Of a stretch of DNA of 9,697 bases, positions 5,269 to 9,697 are shown piece after piece (the stretch's first letter is position 1; each line of letters opens with the position of its first letter). The translations under genes and the position numbers were made by a program. Source of the stretch: Peptococcaceae bacterium (GTDB lineage: Bacteria > Bacillota > Peptococcia > DRI-13 > UBA5745); NCBI GenBank assembly GCA_031264885.1, contig JAISDM010000285.1, positions 1-9,697 on the forward strand, given 5' to 3'. The notes beneath the pieces are model-generated. The model saw only the letters and a list, made by a program, of their open reading frames with translations, did not search any database and was not told the DNA's origin.

Positions 5269-7632
5269 TCATAAAGCCACGCCGCCAAACCTTTTTTCGT
5301 ACTCTTCCCATGTCATGCGAATGGCTCTGGCCTTGCTCCCTTCATAGCCTCCGACAATTCCTTTTTTCTCCAATTGATCAATGATCCGGCCCGCCCGCGT
5401 ATACCCGATGTGAAGCCGCCGCTGCAGCAAAGAGATGGACGCCTGTCCGCTCTCGATAAAAATCTTTGCCGCTTCCTTCAGCAGCTCGTCGTCCTCCTCG
5501 CCGGCCTGACCGTCGTCGGAGCCGGAGACCTCAAACTCTTCCTTCATATATTCAGGCTTCGCGGTCATATCCCTCAAATACTGGGTCAGCGCCTCAATCT
5601 CCTCATCCGAAACAAACACGCCCTGAACCCGGACAGGCTTGGGCTTACCCGCGGGATAAAACAGCATGTCTCCCTTCCCCAGCAGGCGCTCGGCCCCGCC
5701 CATGTCCAAAATGGTCCGGGAGTCCGTCTGGGACGAAACCGCGAAGGCGATCCGGGACGGGATATTGGCCTTGATAATCCCGGTAATCACATCCACCGAC
5801 GGCCTTTGGGTGGCTACCACCAAGTGCATCCCGGCCGCCCTCGCCATTTGAGCCAGACGGCAGATGGCGTCCTCCACGTCCGCGGGCGCCACCATCATCA
5901 AATCCGCCAGCTCATCAATCAGAATCACGATGCAAGGCAGCGGCTGCCGCTCTTTATCTTCCGTCTCCCGCAAAAGCAAGGATTGATTATAACGAATCAT
6001 ATCTTTTACGCCGGCGGCGGCAAACAGCTCATACCGCCGTTCCATCTCATGAACCGCCCAGCGCAGCGCGGAAGCCGCCTTCTTAGCGTCGGTCACCACC
6101 GGCGATACCAAATGAGGCAGCCCGTTATAATTAGAAAGTTCCACCATCTTCGGATCGACCATCAGCATCTTGACCTCGGTGGGATGGGTATTGAACAGGA
6201 TGCTGGCAATCAGCGCGTTCATACACACACTCTTGCCGGAACCCGTGGATCCGGCGATCAGCAAATGAGGCATCTTGGCCAAATCCGCCACCACAGGGGT
6301 CCCCGCGATGTCTTTCCCGACAGCGACGGTCAGCTTAGACTCCGATTCCAAAAATACGGAGGACTGCAATACCTCTCTCAAACCCACCGGAACGGTCTCC
6401 CGGTTTGGCACCTCTATTCCTACAGCCGCCTTTCCCGGTATGGGCGCCTCAATCCGGATCTGCGGCGCCGCCAGAGCCAAGGCCAGGTCGTCCGCCAGAT
6501 TAACGATGCGGCTGACCTTCACCCCCGCCGGCGGCTGAAGCTCATACCGGGTGATGCTGGGGCCCCGGTTCACCTGAGTGACCGCCGCTTTAACCCCGAA
6601 GCTCGCCAGCGTCTCTTCCAGCAGCTTGATGTTATCCGTGATATCTTTATTCAGCCGCTGGCTTTGAACCTTGGACATTTGTTTCAACAAATCCAAAGGA
6701 GGCAAAGGATACCGGTCGCTCACGCCGGCCGCTTCCTCCAGCCCGTCCCCGTCTTCGTCGTGATGATCAATCACCAGCACCGGATGTTCCGGGTTCTCCC
6801 GTCCGGAAGACCCGGAAGACCCGGAGGACTCGGAAGACTCAGAGGACTCAGAGGACTCGGAGGGTTTGGCCGTCCATTCCTTTTCGTTTGTAAGAACCTC
6901 TTCTTTTTCTTTTCTCCGGTTTTTCTCAAAATCCTTTTTTAACTCCAGATTTTCATCCGGAATCTGCCGCGGCTTTGTGATAGGCAGATTCAGCGTTTCC
7001 ATCAGCTCCCGCCCCGGCTTCATCCGACCGCCGCGCTGCCGGCGTTCCTGTCCGCCGCTCACAGGACCGTCCGCGGGATTCTGCGGTTTCAGTTTCCGCC
7101 GCCGGGCGCGGCCCAGAATATCCTTGAAGGTTTGATTCGAAATCACCAGCACCGACGCCAGAAGAACGGCGAAAAAAAGGATCCCCGCCCCCACTTCGGT
7201 CATGAGCCAGACGACAGCGCCGCAGAACAAAGCGCCGGTCAAGCCGCCGCCTTGCCCGTTCCAGCCTTCCAGCCAGCCGGTTTCAGCAGGAATAAACAAA
7301 TGAAGCAAGGCGCATACCGACACAGTCAGCGTGCCTATGGCCACCCCGGCGGGCAGAGAAATCGAGAACGCCCCCAATATACGGCATATCCCCAAAAAAA
7401 TCATAGTCAGGGGCACGAGCCAGCGCCCGATCCCGAACAGACCCGTCAGCAGCCTGCTGACAGCCCAGCCCAGAAGCCCCAGGGCATGCACGTCTCCCGG
7501 CTCACCCGCGGGCGCGTTCCAAAGGCATACAGCCGCGAACAAACCGCCCGCGATGATGGCGATGCCTATGATGTCCTGCTTGATTTCCTGCTTCAATCCG
7601 TATTTTATTTCCTTTTTTTTACGGCTGGCCAA
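5269..7632 (-). CDS. ftsK: DNA translocase FtsK/SpoIIIE
   Basis: A hexameric ATP-driven motor that pumps chromosomal DNA through the septum during division or into the forespore. Four N-terminal membrane segments lie at about 21-39, 71-87, 92-113 and 131-165 (the FtsK 4TM domain). A charged, low-complexity linker covers about 175-310. The alpha domain (about 315-400, with VTQVNRGPSITRYELQP) is followed by the motor: Walker A GSTGSGKS at 461-468, Walker B IVILIDELAD at 568-577, and ATQRPSVDVITGIIKANIPSRIAF at about 607-630 in two adjoining pieces. The winged-helix gamma domain (about 714-772) contains ISLLQRRLHIGYTRAGRIID and YEGSKARAI, and reads polar DNA signals. At 787 residues it matches the usual SpoIIIE length. 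Initiation appears to be at a TTG with GGGGG (7643-7639) six bases upstream; no ATG occurs before residue 77. It follows RNase J after 13 bases. FtsK and SpoIIIE roles cannot be separated by sequence here. Confidence 0.97.
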   Translation of the reverse strand: MASRKKKEIKYGLKQEIKQDIIGIAIIAGGLFAAVCLWNAPAGEPGDVHALGLLGWAVSRLLTGLFGIGRWLVPLTMIFLGICRILGAFSISLPAGVAIGTLTVSVCALLHLFIPAETGWLEGWNGQGGGLTGALFCGAVVWLMTEVGAGILFFAVLLASVLVISNQTFKDILGRARRRKLKPQNPADGPVSGGQERRQRGGRMKPGRELMETLNLPITKPRQIPDENLELKKDFEKNRRKEKEEVLTNEKEWTAKPSESSESSESSESSGSSGSSGRENPEHPVLVIDHHDEDGDGLEEAAGVSDRYPLPPLDLLKQMSKVQSQRLNKDITDNIKLLEETLASFGVKAAVTQVNRGPSITRYELQPPAGVKVSRIVNLADDLALALAAPQIRIEAPIPGKAAVGIEVPNRETVPVGLREVLQSSVFLESESKLTVAVGKDIAGTPVVADLAKMPHLLIAGSTGSGKSVCMNALIASILFNTHPTEVKMLMVDPKMVELSNYNGLPHLVSPVVTDAKKAASALRWAVHEMERRYELFAAAGVKDMIRYNQSLLLRETEDKERQPLPCIVILIDELADLMMVAPADVEDAICRLAQMARAAGMHLVVATQRPSVDVITGIIKANIPSRIAFAVSSQTDSRTILDMGGAERLLGKGDMLFYPAGKPKPVRVQGVFVSDEEIEALTQYLRDMTAKPEYMKEEFEVSGSDDGQAGEEDDELLKEAAKIFIESGQASISLLQRRLHIGYTRAGRIIDQLEKKGIVGGYEGSKARAIRMTWEEYEKRFGGVAL
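6804..6863 (-). repeat. 9-bp tandem repeat encoding Ser-Glu-Ser / Ser-Gly-Ser units in the FtsK linker
   Basis: On the + strand the units cggaagacc (6804-6812, 6813-6821), cggaggact (6822-6830), cggaagact (6831-6839) and cagaggact (6840-6848, 6849-6857) follow one another, plus a partial copy at 6858-6863. They encode serine-rich residues about 258-276 of the cytoplasmic linker, as triplets of S-E-S then S-G-S. The 9-bp period keeps the frame, so copy number could change by slippage without breaking the protein. Confidence 0.9.
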
Positions 7633-7638
7633 ACGTAT

Positions 7639-7643
7639 CCCCC
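7639..7643 (-). promoter_or_regulatory. Ribosome binding site (GGGGG) for the TTG start of ftsK
   Basis: On the - strand AGCGGGGGATACGT precedes TTG at 7632-7630. GGGGG can pair with the CCUCC anti-Shine-Dalgarno sequence with one G-U pair, at a spacing of 6 bases. It lies between the RNase J stop and ftsK. The weak start codon and wobble site suggest reduced initiation relative to RNase J. Confidence 0.55.
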
Positions 7644-7645
7644 GC

Positions 7646-9313
7646 TTACATTTCCATAATAATCGGCATAATCATAGGCCGGCGCCTGGTTTTTTCATAC
7701 AAAAACCTTCCCAAAGCGTCACGAACCTGCGATTTGATCCCGGGCCAGTCCGTGATCCTTTTTTCGGCGCATTTATCCAGAACCGACCGCACCCGGTCCC
7801 GGGTCACCTCCATCAACTCGTCGGATTCCCTCACATATACAAATCCCCTCGATATGATCTCCGGTCCTGATACCAGCAGCGGCCCCTCCCTGCGCATCGC
7901 CATAACAACCACGACGATCCCGTCCTGAGAGAGCTGCTTGCGGTCGCGCAAAACGATATTCCCCACATCGCCCACGCCCAGCCCGTCGATTAAGACCCGG
8001 CCCGAGGGAACCCGTCCGCATACGGTGCCCCGCTCCGAGGTAAATTCCAGAATCTGCCCGTTCTCTCCCACAAAGATATTCTCCATGGGAACGCCCATCT
8101 TATAAGCCAGCTGCGCGTGTTTGATCAAATGGCGGTATTCGCCGTGAGCCGGCAGAAAAAACTTGGGTTTTACCAGGTTGAGCATCAGCTTGAGTTCTTC
8201 CTGATTGGCGTGGCCGGAGGTATGGATGCCCATAGCCCGGTCATACAGCACCTCCGCCCCCTGGCGGTACAATTGATTGATCGTTTTGGCCACCGTCTTC
8301 TCATTCCCCGGAATAGGCGTGGCGGATATGACCACCGTATCCCCCGGCATGATCTCCACCTTTCTGTGGTCGGAGGCGGCCATCCGGGACAGGGCGGACA
8401 TAGGCTCCCCCTGGCTTCCCGTGGTCAGAATCGTAATCCGGTGCTTGGGATACCGCCCAATCTCGTCTATATCGATCAAGGTGTCCGGCGGTATATTCAT
8501 ATAGCCCAATTCCTGAGCGATGGAAATCACATTGACCATGCTCCGCCCCACAACCGCCACTTTGCGGTCGTATTGAACGGACGCGTCCACCACCTGCTGA
8601 ATCCGATGCACATTAGAGGCGAACGTCGCCAGAATGATGCGGTCCCGGCAATTCCCAAACACCGTCCGCAAGGCGTACCCCACCTCCGTTTCCGAAGGCG
8701 TAAAGCCCTGGCGCTCCACATTGGTGCTGTCCGACAGCATGACCAGTACGCCCTTCTTCCCGATCTCCGCAATCCGGCCAAAATCCATAAACTCCCCGTC
8801 CACCGGGGTCTGATCGATCTTAAAATCGCCCGTATGCAAAATAATCCCCACCGGCGTCGTAATCACCATTCCCACAGAATCCGGCACACTGTGCGTGACG
8901 CGCAAAAATTCCACACTGAAAGCCGAACCCAGCTTCACCACACTCCTGGGCCGGATCACATTAAGCGAAGCGTCCGAAATGCGATTCTCTTTGAGCTTCT
9001 CCTGAAGCAGACCCAAGGTTAACTTAGTCCCGTAAACCGGCGCGTTGATTTCTTTGAGCACATAGGGCAAAGCCCCGATATGATCCTCGTGCCCGTGCGT
9101 CAGCACAATGCCCTTGATCATAGACCGGTTCTCCGTCAGGTAGGTGATATCCGGGATAACGATGTCGATCCCCAGCATTTCATCCTCCGGGAACGCCAGC
9201 CCCGAATCAATGACCATGATTTCATCCTGATAACGGACGACCGTCATGTTCTTCCCGATCTCCCCAAAACCCCCCAAAGGTATAATCTGCACCGGATATT
9301 CATTATTGACCAT
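7646..9313 (-). CDS. rnj: Ribonuclease J
   Basis: An mRNA-decay and rRNA-maturation nuclease with 5'-3' exonuclease and endonuclease activity, using two metal ions. The metallo-beta-lactamase fold starts with GGFGEIGKNM (14-23) and carries the metal motif H73-G-H75-E-D77-H78, then H141 (VTHSVPDS), D163 (LHTGDFKID) and H390 (PAHGEYRHL). The inserted beta-CASP part (about 205-360) has SDSTN (194-198), ATFASNVHRIQQ (229-240) and TTGSQGEP (297-304); HTSGHA (364-369) follows. The C-terminal dimerisation part (about 440-555) contains DGLGVGDVG and ISRGFVYV. The length of 555 equals the family norm. The ATG at 9313 has a near-perfect AAGGAGG (9326-9320) six bases upstream. It is the first gene of the operon, with its own consensus promoter about 170 bases upstream. 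J1 versus J2 cannot be decided without comparison; only one copy is visible here. Confidence 0.97.
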   Translation of the reverse strand: MVNNEYPVQIIPLGGFGEIGKNMTVVRYQDEIMVIDSGLAFPEDEMLGIDIVIPDITYLTENRSMIKGIVLTHGHEDHIGALPYVLKEINAPVYGTKLTLGLLQEKLKENRISDASLNVIRPRSVVKLGSAFSVEFLRVTHSVPDSVGMVITTPVGIILHTGDFKIDQTPVDGEFMDFGRIAEIGKKGVLVMLSDSTNVERQGFTPSETEVGYALRTVFGNCRDRIILATFASNVHRIQQVVDASVQYDRKVAVVGRSMVNVISIAQELGYMNIPPDTLIDIDEIGRYPKHRITILTTGSQGEPMSALSRMAASDHRKVEIMPGDTVVISATPIPGNEKTVAKTINQLYRQGAEVLYDRAMGIHTSGHANQEELKLMLNLVKPKFFLPAHGEYRHLIKHAQLAYKMGVPMENIFVGENGQILEFTSERGTVCGRVPSGRVLIDGLGVGDVGNIVLRDRKQLSQDGIVVVVMAMRREGPLLVSGPEIISRGFVYVRESDELMEVTRDRVRSVLDKCAEKRITDWPGIKSQVRDALGRFLYEKTRRRPMIMPIIMEM

Positions 9314-9478
9314 TCAAATCCTCCTTCGTTTTTTTTTCAATTCGTTTCAAATGACTGATATATTTTTATGTATCAGGGTTGCGCTCCCCGATGATAAGCC
9401 CATAAGCCAAACACAAAGGTTCCTAAACACAAATAAACACGGCAAGCTGTCGTCCTGCCGCGTTTCGCCGCTACATCT
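9314..9478 (-). promoter_or_regulatory. Structured 5' leader of the RNase J operon
   Basis: About 165 bases lie between the expected transcription start (near 9478) and the RNase J ATG, with no convincing ORF. On the - strand there is first a small hairpin CGGCA...TGCCG (9460-9456 with 9444-9440) followed by a U-rich stretch. Next comes a hairpin with TATCA (9396-9392) pairing TGATA (9375-9371) and GGG (9388-9386) pairing CCC (9378-9376). An alternative stem pairs CTGATA (9376-9371) with TATCAG (9360-9355). Nine A residues (9337-9329) precede the ribosome site AAGGAGG. I recognise no known riboswitch class. Confidence 0.55.
9355..9396 (-). repeat. Overlapping, mutually exclusive stem-loops in the RNase J leader
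   Basis: The segment CTGATA (9376-9371) can pair upstream (TATCA 9396-9392, with GGG/CCC extension, 8 bp in all, 3-base bulge, loop AGCGCAA) or downstream (TATCAG 9360-9355, 6 bp, 10-base A/U loop). Both cannot form together. The downstream form ends 29 bases before the ribosome site. Confidence 0.5.
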
Positions 9479-9484
9479 CAATTT

Positions 9485-9513
9485 ATTATAAAACATCTTC
9501 ACCCGCTTGTCAA
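9485..9513 (-). promoter_or_regulatory. Consensus SigA promoter of the RNase J operon
   Basis: On the - strand TTGACA (9513-9508) and TATAAT (9490-9485) are both perfect and separated by exactly 17 bases. Transcription should start near 9478 and run into RNase J and the genes behind it. A full-consensus vegetative promoter implies strong, largely constitutive transcription unless the leader or a repressor limits it. Confidence 0.93.
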
Positions 9514-9554
9514 ATTCTCATATTCTCTCCGATTCGCAGGTTATACCGCAATAT

Positions 9555-9692
9555 CCCGGTGAAGGAGGAGATATTGCCCGATTAGGCGGAGCGTTTTAGA
9601 ATTTCTAGGCGAAATTTGCGTCCGCAAAAGCCACTGTTTGAGCGGAGCGAGTTTGGCTTTTGCATAAGGGCAATATCTCCTCCTTCACCGGG
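9555..9692. mobile_element. 138-bp element with perfect 25-bp terminal inverted repeats (MITE-like or structured repeat)
   Basis: Arm 9555-9579 is the exact reverse complement of arm 9668-9692; the shared core is GGTGAAGGAGGAGATATTGC. Inside, gcaaaagcca (9624-9633) pairs with tggcttttgc (9654-9663), and tttgcg (9615-9620) pairs with cgcaaa (9623-9628). The 8-mer gcggagcg occurs twice in direct orientation (9586-9593 and 9642-9649). On the - strand a TTG frame (9673-9605, 22 codons) and an ATG frame (9665-9582, 27 codons) are open behind the AAGGAGGAG of the arm, but neither looks like a real protein. No target-site duplication can be confirmed because the window ends 5 bases after the right arm. 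A mobile miniature element, a dispersed palindromic repeat or a structured RNA are all possible. It lies 41 bases upstream of the RNase J -35 box. Confidence 0.6.
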
Positions 9693-9697
9693 GGGTT

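Noticed and set aside
5374..6942. 522-codon open frame on the + strand opposite ftsK
   Set aside because: It mirrors the codon bias of the true FtsK frame, with His/Arg/Gln-rich low-complexity protein and no motifs.
8117..9022. 301-codon open frame on the + strand opposite RNase J
   Set aside because: Antisense shadow of a fully conserved enzyme; no domain and no convincing ribosome site.
9314..9478. Known riboswitch or T-box in the RNase J leader
   Set aside because: I could not match the conserved cores of any class I know; only simple stems are seen.
9246..9491. 81-codon frame on the + strand over the RNase J start and leader
   Set aside because: It crosses the promoter and start of RNase J in antisense and has no recognisable domain or ribosome site.
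1..9697. CRISPR array, tRNA, rRNA, transposase or defence cluster
   Set aside because: No regularly spaced direct repeats, cloverleaf, rRNA stretches or such protein motifs were found on either strand.

Overview
The window looks like a piece of a spore-forming Firmicute, most likely a Clostridia-class organism. The evidence is AGGAGG-type ribosome binding sites, a perfect consensus SigA promoter (TTGACA, 17 bp, TATAAT), a spore-coat CotF-family protein, RNase J as an mRNA-decay enzyme, a SpoIIIE/FtsK-type translocase and the gene order ftsK-rodZ-rimO-pgsA that is widespread in this phylum. I cannot fix genus or species from the sequence alone.

Layout, left to right. Positions 1-111 hold the last 36 codons of a P1B (heavy-metal) ATPase on the + strand. 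Everything else that is clearly coding is on the - strand. A bidirectional hairpin terminator (115-147) separates the ATPase from a convergent two-gene spore-coat unit: a 91-residue helical ferritin-like protein (534-809) followed by a 115-residue CotF-family protein (172-519). Upstream of these lies a long minus-strand operon that runs from a strong promoter near 9500 leftwards: RNase J (7646-9313), FtsK/SpoIIIE (5269-7632), a RodZ-like protein (4471-5244), RimO (3046-4467), PgsA (2528-3049) and a lipoprotein (888-2504). Gaps inside this operon are 13, 24, 3, -4 and 23 bases, so co-transcription and translational coupling are likely.

The operon mixes RNA turnover (RNase J), chromosome segregation (FtsK/SpoIIIE), cell-shape or envelope organisation (RodZ), ribosome modification (RimO, S12 methylthiolation) and phospholipid synthesis (PgsA). 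These are housekeeping functions linked to growth, division and sporulation. The last gene is less usual: a secreted lipoprotein with a predicted beta-propeller followed by a discoidin-like domain of the NADase-type glycan-binding kind, placed where cinA-recA often follow pgsA in other Firmicutes.

The right end (9314-9697) has no convincing gene. It holds the RNase J promoter, an approximately 165-nt leader with two mutually exclusive hairpins, and, just upstream of the promoter, a 138-bp element bounded by a perfect 25-bp inverted repeat that looks like a small non-autonomous mobile or structured repeat. I found no tRNA, rRNA, CRISPR array, transposase or obvious defence system. The window is mostly ordinary core genome, and the best leads are the right-end inverted-repeat element, the RNase J leader, the lipoprotein and the insertion in RimO.
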